The position numbers and the translations under genes are program-made. From positions 436,501-500,500 of the forward strand of contig OY101125.1 in NCBI GenBank assembly GCA_956465555.1: a stretch of 64,000 nt of DNA, in the 5' to 3' direction. Below the pieces are notes generated by a model that worked only from the letters and a program-made list of their open reading frames with translations, did not search any database and was not told where the DNA came from. Positions 11,833 through 21,962 of this stretch are shown one piece after another. The stretch's first letter is position 1, and each line of letters begins with the position of its first letter. Source of the DNA: Nitzschia sp. pyKryTriq1. Taxonomy: Eukaryota > Bacillariophyta > Bacillariophyceae > Bacillariales > Bacillariaceae.

Positions 11833-12354
11833 CGTTTCCTGGGTGGTAACAGGTGGTCAGACAGGACGAGTAATAATGTTCTAATTGTTGCAGCCCCGTC
11901 AGTACAGTCCGTAAGAGGGAAAGATGGGAAGATTCTTCTCCCGCCATGGTCGAGATGATGATGATACACACGTTAGCGTGGCATATTCAATAATATGGCG
12001 GGAATGTCTTGGCGCCATTTTTCTCCGGGAATAAAATAGTGGCACGAATTATCTGCCAACTTTGGATAAAGTATTATATGAGTTGACGGGTTATCACATG
12101 ATAAAAGGAGCATAATTATATTCAGCTATGAATAGTACATTGGACCTACCCAAATTTTCGCAGTAGTTGATTCGACATAAAATTGTTGGGTCTGACACGC
12201 AACGGACTGACTGTCGTAGTACTACTACTAGTACTATAGTCGCAGTAGTATCTTTTGCAGCCAACAGCCTACTACTACTACTCAAGATGGCTATTCCAGC
12301 TTGCCTCATTATTGCTACATACACCATCCCACAATCTCACAATACTACTAGACC
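11833..12354. other. Divergent intergenic region
   Basis: Holds the 5' regions of the SET gene (-) and the following gene (+). Visible structure is limited to TAG/TAC trinucleotide-rich words near 12210-12280 (TAGTACTACTACTAGTACTA). Confidence 0.4.
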
Positions 12355-13500
12355 ATGCCACCAGTAACATCGTCCTACGATCCTTATAACTCGCCTATTG
12401 ATGATGGCCGGGAGGATGTTTGCGAGCCGCGGGTGCTGTTGTTCCCGTTGAGTTACTCGGCGAATGCTTTGGAATCCTCGAGCCTCTCCCGAGAAATTCG
12501 CGTCTCGGCGGCACAGCCCCTGCACAATTTCCCCCGGAACAGCATGCTCACAACAGTGGAACCGTCTTCAAATGCGGAAATTGAGGAATTGAAACGACGA
12601 TTGAATCAGATCAAACGGCGGCGTGCTAGACAACGAGAACGTACCCTCGAACTGACGCAGGGAGATGAAGACGAAGAATTGGAACGAATCATGAAACGAT
12701 TTCCGCCCATCCCAGACACGCCGCCGCCGCCGCCGCCGCCGCAGCAGCAGCCCGAATCTCCCGTTGTCTCAAATCCCAACCACGAGCTTCCATCCAAACA
12801 ACCTGCTAGTAGGCGGCGCCCGTCGGTGTCCAGTCAAACGGCGGGTGAAACGATTGACACAAGCCTAGAGAGTAGTGCAAACAATGCGTCGCTTTTATCA
12901 TTGCATCCCCGAAGATTCTTTTGTTCCACCTACAAGGCAAAAAATGAAGCGGCAGCAGCAGCAGCATCTCGCAAGGAAAAGCGATCCAGAACGACGAGGC
13001 CAGCAATTTCTGCGCCACCGGACGAAGGGGAAGTGTCTACCAATTTATTGGATAGTCTTGTCTGTCTGAGATCGAACGAAGACGACCGAGGGCTCGACTT
13101 GATTTTTTGTAGCGAGCGGGAGCGAGAAGAGAATACTGTCAACTCGTATCGGCAGGCTAGGGAAGAAGGGTTTGACCCCTATCAGAGTCGCGGGGCTTTT
13201 ATGCGACAAGGTGAGACGGAGAAGCGGTGGGAAGAGACAGTCCCCCGGGGTCGGGCCTGCAGTGTGGTGGTAGGGGAGGAGGAATCGTTATCGACCTATC
13301 AAGATGTGGCTATTACCAAGAGCTGCCTGCCTCAACGAGCGCCCGCTTGGTATGAGCGACCAGACGCCATTCGCACAGATTCCTCTGATAATGTGAATGC
13401 ACGAGTGATGGAAATGGTATTTTATTCGAACCATCCTAGTGGACAGTTTGATACCCGCCACCGATTACAAGGCGCGCGCTTCGCGGACTCCAGTACGTAA
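12355..13500 (+). CDS. Hypothetical protein, coiled coil and proline-rich
   Basis: I do not recognise this 381-aa protein. Residues 66-120 form a charged helix (AEIEELKRRLNQIKRRRARQ...) likely to be a coiled coil. A run of seven prolines and a short QQQ follow, then a Ser/Arg-rich linker. A more protein-like C-terminal third contains 'GFDPYQSRGAFMRQG', 'KRWEETVPRG' and 'RAPAWYERPDAIR'. No signal peptide or membrane span. The continuous frame and compositional shifts support a real gene. It is probably largely disordered, perhaps nuclear given the basic clusters (KEKRSRTTR). Confidence 0.55.
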   Translation: MPPVTSSYDPYNSPIDDGREDVCEPRVLLFPLSYSANALESSSLSREIRVSAAQPLHNFPRNSMLTTVEPSSNAEIEELKRRLNQIKRRRARQRERTLELTQGDEDEELERIMKRFPPIPDTPPPPPPPQQQPESPVVSNPNHELPSKQPASRRRPSVSSQTAGETIDTSLESSANNASLLSLHPRRFFCSTYKAKNEAAAAAASRKEKRSRTTRPAISAPPDEGEVSTNLLDSLVCLRSNEDDRGLDLIFCSEREREENTVNSYRQAREEGFDPYQSRGAFMRQGETEKRWEETVPRGRACSVVVGEEESLSTYQDVAITKSCLPQRAPAWYERPDAIRTDSSDNVNARVMEMVFYSNHPSGQFDTRHRLQGARFADSST

Positions 13501-14688
13501 GATATGATCTAGTAGAGCTTGCACATTCTGATTGATCATTACTGATTTAGCAACATGGTTCCTTGTCAGATGAAGAATTTGAGTACTCGTATTCTCGAGT
13601 AGACTTACCAGTATCCGTACCCTACTCGCAGTCTACTCGCGCTGCTTCCCTCTCGAGCTAGACCACTCTCTACTATTGTAGCTCCTATCTCTCTACAAGC
13701 TGGAGGTTGGAGGTAGCAGCTCCGGCGCAAGATAGGCTCCTCCTCTTGACCGTTAAGGTAGTTCTTGCTCAATTAGCCAGGACGCTTCTTCGTTGGTTTA
13801 GGAATAGTAGAATGATGATATGTACCGTAGACATATTATTACTCTACTCTACTACTACTACTACTGCTAGGTGACGACTCCCGTGGTGGATACCCCCCAA
13901 CGAACGAAGGACAGACAAGAAGTCGAACGAAGACAAGATTTGAGCCGATACCGAAGAGAGACGACCGATGGATCTCATAAGATCATCATCGAGTCGACGA
14001 CCGATATCGCAACTTCGGATTTCTAGTTTAATTAGCTTTAAAAACCCGCCCGCCATCCCTTTACACCTTGACGAGAACGAGGCAAGGAGATGTACCCAAG
14101 GGTATGATATCCCCGAGAGAGGACGATCTTGCTACGCAAATCGAAATCGACCAGGGGCATAGGCCAACGAATTATCCCACTACAAAGTACTATACCATCG
14201 GTCTACAGTGTCCGAGAGAGTTGAGGGTTTGTTGGCGCCTGCGCCAATTTGACGGATCCGCGCAGTCGTCGAGGTCGAAGAATACTGTAAAATTCCCATG
14301 GTCGTCCGTCCGTCCGTCGATGCAAATGTCAACTGCGGGTCAACTGACTATGAAAGGCTGGCTGATACACTCGTGACTGCACCAATCGTGCAAAGAGAGA
14401 ACCACCACGTCATCCATCCCACTTCATCCTCATCGTCTTTTTTGCAGTTCTTCTTTCGGCGCGGCTTTTCTCGCGATAATAGACGAATAAGCTGTGCATC
14501 CGCCATTGCGATCACACACTCCTCATACTTGATAGAACAAGCGGCAGTCTGACCTTTCCATTCCCACAAAATATACACCCTCTACATCACGCAAAGACCA
14601 ACTTTGTTCATCACATTTTCTCGAGAAGAGAGCAGCATCCAAGAACAGCATCATTTTTAGACTAGCAGCAAGAAGAATAGCAAGCAGC
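13501..14688. other. Intergenic region with a dispersed repeat
   Basis: About 1.2 kb without a supported gene. It contains a CTACT/CTA microsatellite near 13848-13866 and the dispersed repeat at 13905-14246. The 5' region of the SOUL-domain gene occupies the last few hundred bases. Confidence 0.5.
13905..14246 (+). repeat. Dispersed repeat, copy 1 (second copy at 35455-35864)
   Basis: Aligns by eye with 35455-35864 in the same orientation. Shared blocks include 'GAGACGACCGATG', 'AAAAACCCGCCC.CCATCCCTT', 'ACACCTTGA..ACGAGGCAAGG', 'GGCCAACGAATT', 'ATCGGTCTA.A.TGTCCGAGA' and a terminal GGCGCCTGCGCCA. Two degenerate copies 21.5 kb apart with no open frame fit a non-coding mobile-element remnant, possibly a solo LTR. 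The class is not proven. Confidence 0.6.
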
Positions 14689-15369
14689 ATGGGATCAGTA
14701 TTCGGAAAGGAAACAGTCGCCGAACCGGCTTTTGATGTTCTTATGGAACGGGTCGATCACAATGTGAAGACGGCCTATGAACTTCGACAATACGGTGAAC
14801 GATTCGCTGCCGAAGTGCAATACAAAGCCGAGGACGAAATGGGCTCACCCTTCCGTGCTCTCGCGAGATATATAGGAGTCTTTGGAACACCCGAAAACGA
14901 AGGGAAGACGCCTATTAGCATGACCGCGCCCGTAGTCATGGAAGAGAGCAAGGAGGGGACCAAGATGGCCATGACCGCACCGGTGGTGATGGAAAGCAAT
15001 GAGGAAGGCAGCAAGACCATGAAATTCATCCTTCCCGCAGAATACGATGAAATGAGCAAGATTCCCAAACCGACCAATCCAGACGTACATATTCAAGAGA
15101 TCCCCCCTCAAGTGGGCGCGGTTCACCGATTCAGTGGATCTTTGTCGGAAGCAACGAATAGACAGGTGGCAGCCCAGTTGGCAGAGCAGCTCACAGCCGA
15201 CGGTCTGGACCGAATGTCAATCGAATACGTATTGGATCACTATCAATATTGGGGATACAACCCACCTTTCACACTACCAATGTTCCGTCGCAACGAAATC
15301 TGGGTTGAATTGAGTGATGCCGAGGCAAAAAAGCTTGTGGACAAGTTTGACCCGGCCACGGCAAACTAA
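14689..15369 (+). CDS. SOUL family haem-binding protein
   Basis: 226 aa. SOUL/HBP proteins bind haem or tetrapyrroles and are thought to buffer or carry them. The sequence has the characteristic core: 'PAFDVLMERVDHNVKTAYELRQYGERFAAEV' at the start, 'FRALARYIGVFGTPENEGKTPISMTAPVV' in the middle, a repeated 'MTAPVVME', 'MKFILPAEYD', 'VHRFSGSLSEA' and 'YQYWGYNPPFTLPMFRRNEIWVEL' at the end. Length matches the family. There is no targeting peptide; the MGSVFGKE start could allow N-myristoylation (Gly2, Ser3), so cytosolic or membrane-associated. The second 'MTAPVVMES' block is a small internal duplication. Confidence 0.9.
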   Translation: MGSVFGKETVAEPAFDVLMERVDHNVKTAYELRQYGERFAAEVQYKAEDEMGSPFRALARYIGVFGTPENEGKTPISMTAPVVMEESKEGTKMAMTAPVVMESNEEGSKTMKFILPAEYDEMSKIPKPTNPDVHIQEIPPQVGAVHRFSGSLSEATNRQVAAQLAEQLTADGLDRMSIEYVLDHYQYWGYNPPFTLPMFRRNEIWVELSDAEAKKLVDKFDPATAN

Positions 15370-15506
15370 TTTCGGCTTTTTTTATAATTCCCAGTGCGTT
15401 TAATTTCATAGGAATAGAAATAATGAACCGTTGATAATCAAATGGCAATGTTTATTCTACTGTTCTCTATGCAGTAGGCCGTTAATCTTCTCAACCATCG
15501 CCGTGA

Positions 15507-17712
15507 TCAAGTGAATACGCTGCTTTCCATCATGTACTCTTTCGCCTCGTCGTAGGATACCGATTCCTCTTTGATTATTCCATCAGAATCGTGTATGTAC
15601 ACGGTTATGGATTCCGCGGCCATGTACTGCACGTCGCTTGGAAGATTTGACGGTGCCTCCAACCGGTTTCTTTGCAACTGGTGTGCGGCTGCCATGAGGA
15701 CCTTTTTGTGTCCCTCTTCGCTGACTTTTATATTTCTCTTACCAAAAAATTTGGGCCGGAGCTTCCGCTGTAGGTCAGGGCAGTAGCTTCCGCATTCGCC
15801 AAGATCGTCCCTGGTGAACGGATCTGCGACGCTCATATCCACACCATATCCCATATCTCGGAGGCATGCAATAGTCAAACGAGAAAGCTGCATCGAACGT
15901 GGACTCAAATACCCAGTCATGAGTTCACCCTGGAGACACTGATCATCCCAGTGCCCACCTGCCGTCCCGCCGCCTCCATCAGTTTCAATAGGGAGCCTAC
16001 CTCCAGGGCAAAGTTTCTCCCATTCCTCTTGGGCATATTTTCCAAGGTACCGATCTGAAACTACGTTGCCTTCAACGGTAAGGTTATTGTTGGCAAAGAG
16101 TGACCCGATCCCAAGGATATGTCCAAGCTCATGAATAATCACCGCTTCCCATACAGCATCACTGAAATATTTGATATCATCAAGATCAAATTTCATACTC
16201 CCACCCAGGGTTTGATACTTTCCAAAACTACTCTTGAGGGCGGAGGGACCAGCCATTCCCAATATCCCACCAACACCATCAATCGGTATCACTACACCAG
16301 ACACGTAGATGTCATCTACCAAAGGCGGCAGCTCGGTCGCGATACTGGCTGAAGGGAACCATTGTGCAATATTGACGGGAGCGGCCCCGTCATCTGTTAT
16401 CACTTCTTCCCATCGCTCTCGGGCTATCGCAAATGCATCCATCCAGCTCTCGTAGTTACCACTTTCGCTCCTCAAGTCTAGACAAATGTTGAACTTGCTC
16501 GTGTCCACCTGACGACAATCATCTTGTAGGCCGTACTTGATACTCCTCAGAGGAGGTGGAGTAGGAGCCGGTGTGGGCAGTGGCGTAGGAGCCGTTGTGG
16601 GCATTGACGTAGGCGGCAGAGGAGGGATTGGGGAAGGCGCTGATGTAGGATTCGGTGTTGGTTTTGAAGTGAGTGGTGCCTCCCCACCGTGAACATCACG
16701 CCCTTGAGACGTAGAGGTTGGATCCGATGTTGGCCCGGTGGTGGGGCCTGAAGTTGGTTTATCTGTCGGCCAAGCGGTGGGGGCTGCGCTTGCTGTTGGT
16801 GCAGTTGACGGCATGGTGGCGGTCGTGGGGTCTGAAGTTGGTTCAGCTGTTGGTCCATCGGAAGGGGCTGCACTTGCTGTTGGTGCAGTGGTTGGCTTGG
16901 TGCTGGTGGTGGGGCCTGCACTTGCGGTTGGTGCAGTTGATGGCTTGGTGCTGGTGGTTGGGGCTGAAGTTGGTTTAGCTGTTGGTGCAATTGTTGGCCC
17001 CCCTGTAGGTTCTGGTTGACCATTGTATGAATGAAAGAGGATAGCGATATTGGTAAGTCGAAACTCGTGTTATCCATACAAATACATGGGAGAGGTCTGG
17101 GACTCTGCACATACCAGGTGTGACATCGAACGTGTATTCAGGCGAGAAATAATAGGAACTCGGACTTCTCCGCCGGCCAGATGATGAAGGAACTTGGACT
17201 TTCACTCGCCAACTATATGCACCGCTTTCCAAATCTCCAATATCAGCATAATAAACATTTGAACCGTCGCCCTCTTCTTGTATGGCGTCGTAGGTTTGGT
17301 ACGGCGAGCCTGACGCGATGCCACCATCCTGACTCACTTCAAACCATACGTCTTGAATAACACTGTCGCTGCTGATTTGGGCCGACAACCGATACACTGG
17401 ACCTCCACTTGTCAAGTAACTCAAATAGGAATCCCAGGAATTGTTTCCAGAAGGTGCAGCCAGCGATGCGGAGTTCATACCCTCGAACTTGACGGGGGGA
17501 CCCGCGTATCCTGTATCGGGGTTGGCACTCCAACCTCTTAGCTCACGACGAATCTGATGCGAATTATCATCCTTGAAGCCCTCAAAGACATCCGCTATAC
17601 CGTCAGAGGCAGACTCCTCGCGTGAAGCAAGTTGAGTTTCACCAGCCCCAACCCACTTGGTGTAGCCGAACAAGAGGTGCGCTAGCACAAGTACGCTACC
17701 AAAACGTCTCAT
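15507..17712 (-). CDS. Leishmanolysin-like (M8-type) secreted metallopeptidase, copy A
   Basis: A zinc endopeptidase, predicted secreted. Exons are 17115-17712 and 15507-17011. The phase-1 intron (103 nt, GTATGT...CAACCAG) gives 700 aa. Residues 1-23 are a signal peptide. An N-terminal domain of about 175 residues ('[27 protein letters not shown]' region to '[12 protein letters not shown]') looks like a beta-sandwich I cannot name. A Pro/Thr-rich linker (about 200-360) follows. The catalytic domain has '[16 protein letters not shown]' (HExxHxxG, near residue 493) and, downstream, '[16 protein letters not shown]', matching the third zinc ligand and Met-turn of leishmanolysin-type enzymes. Pro/Thr linkers of this kind are common in diatom extracellular proteins. 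The protein is nearly identical to the neighbour at 18887-21107. Confidence 0.8.
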
Positions 17713-18886
17713 GTTTTTCCCCGGTCAATTGTTTCTTCTCGCCTAGTAGCTGAGTTTTTCTTTTAAAATCAAGTCTCTTCGACGGCTCGGCTGATGAAGC
17801 GTCTTTTATGAGGCTAAGTGTTTGTTAGTTTGACCCCTACAAGTACTGGTACCAGGTACCGGTACTTCTCGTCGCCATTCCATTCGTTTGAATGATGATG
17901 ATGATTCGGAAAATGTTTTTGATTTACTATCTTTGGGGTCATCATTGCATGTTCAATTCGTGAATGCCGACATGCGGATATATGCCTCTTACATGATACG
18001 AGCAATAAGTCCTAAACGTTACTGGTAGAGCAACGTATGAAAACTGCAGGGCGGGGGAGCGACTACCTAATAAATACTAAAACTCGTACCGGTATGGATA
18101 AGTACTACTAGACTAGTTCTGTACTGCACCCGTACAGTAATTGCCGGAACAGTAGACCAGGTACTGGTACTGTACCGTTGTTAGTCTACCACTAAACCGA
18201 GAAGGGAGCGAGAAAGTGTCGGTCCCGATCTGCGAACCGAAGCTAGCTATCATAGCACGCACGCACGATACAGTACGTATGTAGTACAAAACCAATTTTA
18301 ATTTTTTTATCATGTGTCTTGGAGGAAAGGGCTCATTCGATTCTGTCCAGGGCTTAGATCGAGTAGTGCTTGCAGCAGAATTCTCTGATAATGTTGATGC
18401 CGATGATGCATGCTTCGAAAATAAATGACCGTTCGCACGATGATCTTGAGATCTCCCGGGGCGCGAGGAAACATCATGTCTTTCATATCGGGACGACGCG
18501 ACGACTCCTCACAAAGAGAGAGAGAGAGAGAGGAGTCGTCCGCTGATAGCAAATGTGCTTATCGGTTTTGTGGATGTTGGGCGTTGGGCCACAGAAAGGC
18601 CATTTGAAGCATCTGATGAAGGGGAATGCGGAGATCAGCATTTCGTTGTTTTCTTTGGATATGACGTTGTGTCATCTTCCTCTAACATCAATCCAATACA
18701 ATATAAATTGGTGAGAATAAAAAGAGTGCGCTATGATATTATTGTTTTCGTTGTTGTTGTTGTCGTTGAAGCTTTTGACTTGTTAGTGTAGGAATAGAAA
18801 TAAACAATAGTTGATAGTCCAATGGCAATGTTTACTCTATCGTTCTCTATACAGTAGGCCGTTAATCTTCTCAACCATCGCCGTGA
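17713..18886. other. Intergenic region between the two metallopeptidase copies
   Basis: Contains the 5' region of copy A, which is also part of the duplicated unit. There are GTAC-rich clusters at 17838-17870 and 18085-18185, and a hairpin with a GA-repeat loop near 18501-18539. No gene is supported. Confidence 0.5.
18501..18539. other. Hairpin with (GA)n loop
   Basis: A 9-bp stem (ACGACTCCT at 18501-18509, AGGAGTCGT at 18531-18539) encloses a GA microsatellite. It sits in the unique spacer between the two metallopeptidase units. Function unknown. Confidence 0.5.
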
Positions 18887-21107
18887 TCAACTGAATACGT
18901 TGTTTTCCGGCATGTACTCTTTCGCCTCGTCGTAGGATACCGATTCCTCTTTGATTATTCCATCAGAATCGTGTATGTACACGGTTATGGATTCCGCGGC
19001 CATGTACTGCACGTCGCTTGGAAGATTTGACGGTGCCTCCAACCGGTTTCTTTGCATCTCTTGTGCGGCTGCCATGAGGACCTTTTTGTGTCCATCTTCA
19101 CTGACTTTTATATTTCTCTTACCAAATTTGCGTCGGAGCTTCCGCTGTAGGTCAGGGCAGTAGCTTCCGCATTCGCCAAGATCGTCCCTGGTGAACGGAT
19201 CTGCGACGCTCATATCCACACCATATCCCATATCTCGGAGGCATGCAATAGTCAAACGAGAAAGCTGCATCGAACGTGGACTCAAATACCCAGTCATGAG
19301 TTCACCCTGGAGACACTGATCATCCCAGTGCCCACCTGCCGTCCCGTCGCCTCCATCAGTTTCAATAGGGAGCCTACCTCCAGGGCAAAGTTTCTCCCAT
19401 TCCTCTTGGGCATATTTTCCAAGGTACCGATCTGAAACTACGTTGCCGTTGTTGCTGGCAAGTTTATTTCTCCCCAAGAGTGACCCGATCCCAAGGACAT
19501 GTCCAAGCTCATGAATAATCACCGCTTCCCATACAGCATCACTGAAATATTTGATATCATCAAGATCAAATTTCATACTCCCGCCCAGGGGTCGATACTT
19601 TCCGAAACTACTCTTGAGGACGGAGGGACCAGCCATTCCCAATATCCCACCAACACCATCAATCGGTATCACTACACCAGACACGTAGATGTCATCTACC
19701 AAAGGCGGCAGCTCGGTCGCGATACTGGCTGAAGGGAACCATTGTGCAATATTGACGGGAGCGGCCCCGTCATCTGTTATCACTTCTTCCCATCGCTCTC
19801 GGGCTATCGCAAATGCATCCATCCAGCTCTCGTAGTTACCACTTTCGCTCCTCAAGTCTAGACAAATGTTGAACTTGCTCGTGTCCACCTGACGACAATC
19901 ATCTTGTAGGCCGTACTTGATACTTCTCAGAGATGGAGTGGGTTTTGGTGTAGGGGCGGGCGTGGGCAGTGGCGTACGAGCCGGTGTGGGCAGTGGCGTA
20001 CGAGCCGGTGTGGGCAGTGGCGTAGGAGCCGGTGTGGGCATTGACGTAGGCGCTGGAGTAGGGATTGCGGAAGGCGCAGGAGTAGGGATTGGGGAAGGCG
20101 GCAGAGTAGGGATTGGGGAAGGCGCTGATGTGGGATTCGGTGTTGGTTTTGAAGTGAGTGGTGCCTCCCCACCGTGAACATCACGCCCTTGAGACGTAGA
20201 GGTTGGATCCGATGTTGGCCCGGTGGTGGGGCCTGAAGTTGGTTTAGCTGTTGGTCCAATGGTGAGGCCTGAGGTTGGTTTGGCTGTTGGTCCAGAGGAT
20301 GACTTGGTGGTGGTGATTGGGCCTGAAGTTGGTTTATCTGTCGGCCAAGCGGTGGGGCCTGTGCTTTCTGTTGGTGCAATTGTCGGCCCCGCAGTAGCAG
20401 GTTCTGGTTGACCATTGTATGAATGAAAGAGGATAGCGATATTGGTAAGTCGAAACTCGTGTTATCCATACAAATACATGGGAGAGGTCTGGGACTCTGC
20501 ACATACCAGGTGTGACATCGAACGTGTATTCAGGCGAGAAATAAGAGGAACTCCTCGGACTTCTCCGCCGGCCAGATGATGAAGGAACTTGGACTTTCAC
20601 TCGCCAACTATATGCACCGCTTTCCAAATCTCCAATATCAGCATAATAAACATTTGAACCGTCGCCCTCTTCTTGTATGGCGTCGTAGGTTTGGTACGGC
20701 GAGCCTGACGCGATGCCACCATCCTGACTCACTTCAAACCATACGTCTTGAATAACACTGTCGCTGCTGATTTGGGCCGACAACCGATACACTGGACCTC
20801 CACTTGTCAAGTAACTCAAATAGGAATCCCAGGAATTGTTTCCAGAAGGTGCAGCCAGCGATGCGGAGTTCATACCCTCGAACTTGACGGGGGGACCCGC
20901 GTATCCTGTATCGGGGTTGGCACTCCAACCTCTTAGCTCACGACGAATCTGATGCGAATTATCATCCTTGAAGCCCTCAAAGACATTCGCTATATCGTCA
21001 GAGGCAGACGCCTCGCGTGAAGCAAGTTGAGTTTCACCAGCCCCAACCCACTTGGTGTAGCCGAACAAGAGGTGCGCTAGCACAAGTACGCTACCAAAAC
21101 GTCTCAT
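18887..21107 (-). CDS. Leishmanolysin-like (M8-type) secreted metallopeptidase, copy B
   Basis: Tandem paralogue of the gene at 15507-17712. Exons are 20507-21107 and 18887-20403 with the same phase-1, 103-nt intron, giving 705 aa. Signal peptide, N-terminal domain and catalytic domain ('[16 protein letters not shown]', '[15 protein letters not shown]') are almost unchanged. The differences concentrate in the linker: copy B has lost part of the 'PTSAPTT' section but expanded a '[13 protein letters not shown]' section. A short stretch just after the zinc motif also changed (FANNNLTVEG versus [11 protein letters not shown]). Unchanged catalytic residues and introns indicate that both copies are probably functional. 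Confidence 0.8.
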
Positions 21108-21962
21108 GTTTTTCCCCGGTCAATTGTTTCTTCTCGCCTAGTAGCTGAGTTTTTCTTTTAAAATCAAGTCTCTTCGACGGCTCGGCTGATGAAGCGTCTT
21201 TTATGAGGCTAAGTGTTTGTTTGATACCCTACTGTCGACGCCATTCCATTCGTTTTACGTTTGATTCGGAATATTTACTATCTTTGGGGTCATCATTGCA
21301 TGATGTTCAATTCGTGAATTCCGACTGTGCGCATCATGCCTCTGACATGATGGTATTACGAGTATTGCGACTGAGGTACTGTAGCTGCATACCGGTAGCT
21401 GGTATCAGCTGCACGCCAGCTCTCCTGCTCGACTACTACATGTAATATGCACTGTTGCTTCTAGCAGGAGAACCGATAAATTTCCTCTTGCGCCGTCTAT
21501 CTAACAGCTCTACTCTAGAGTAAATTGCAGGAAAGAAAGCGTGTCGGTCCCGATTTTGAGAAGTGAAGCTAGCACGCACACAAAGCAAGTTTTTAACATG
21601 TGTATCGGAGGAAAGGGCTTATTCCATTCTGTCCAGGGCTTAGATCAAGTGCTGACAGCGGAATTGCCTGGTACGATAGATGATGATGCATGCTTCGAAG
21701 ATTAAAAAATGACCGCACGGTCATTTTTTATTCCCCGGGGACCGTGTGTCTGGCCGTCCATCGCCGTCATCCGAGGCCGCGTATGGTCCATCCAATAATC
21801 CCAGAACTTGGAAAGATCCCTCCGAGACATCATGAGGCAATGGACGAGGACGAACGACGAAAACTATGATGGTGATTCTTTTTCTTTGACAACAACTCTA
21901 CAATCCAAATATTCCTGATCCTCGCCCAATAAGCTCCTGTCCCTGACTTAAATACGCACATC
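21108..21962. other. Divergent intergenic region with a perfect hairpin
   Basis: The first about 600 nt are the duplicated 5' flank of metallopeptidase copy B. The rest is the 5' region of the zinc-finger gene. A perfect A/T-ended hairpin lies at 21703-21730. No gene seen. Confidence 0.5.
21703..21730. other. Perfect 13-bp hairpin with A and T runs
   Basis: TAAAAAATGACCG, CA loop, CGGTCATTTTTTA. The matching position in unit A (about 18420-18435) keeps 'AATGACCG' but lacks the second arm, so the hairpin arose after or during the duplication. It looks like a terminator on paper, but it lies upstream of both flanking genes. Confidence 0.6.

Larger units (their letters stand above)
15410..21715. 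repeat. Tandem segmental duplication carrying the leishmanolysin-like genes
   Basis: Unit A runs from about 15410 to 18433 and unit B from about 18790 to 21715. They are direct repeats about 3.4 kb apart. Similarity starts in the 3' flank ('AGGAATAGAAATAA...'), covers the whole gene and continues through the shared promoter ('TTTTTCCCCGGTCAATTG...') to 'GATGCATGCTTCGAA'. The stretch 18434-18789 is unique spacer. Confidence 0.85.

Noticed and set aside
11849-11946. Extra 5' exon for the SET-domain gene starting near 11946
   Set aside because: The frame is open, but no donor/acceptor pair joins it to the SET frame cleanly.
16718-17019. Gly/Val-rich plus-strand ORFs opposite the metallopeptidase linkers (also 19917-20177)
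   Set aside because: Antisense translation of the Pro/Thr repeat codons; same artefact in both copies.
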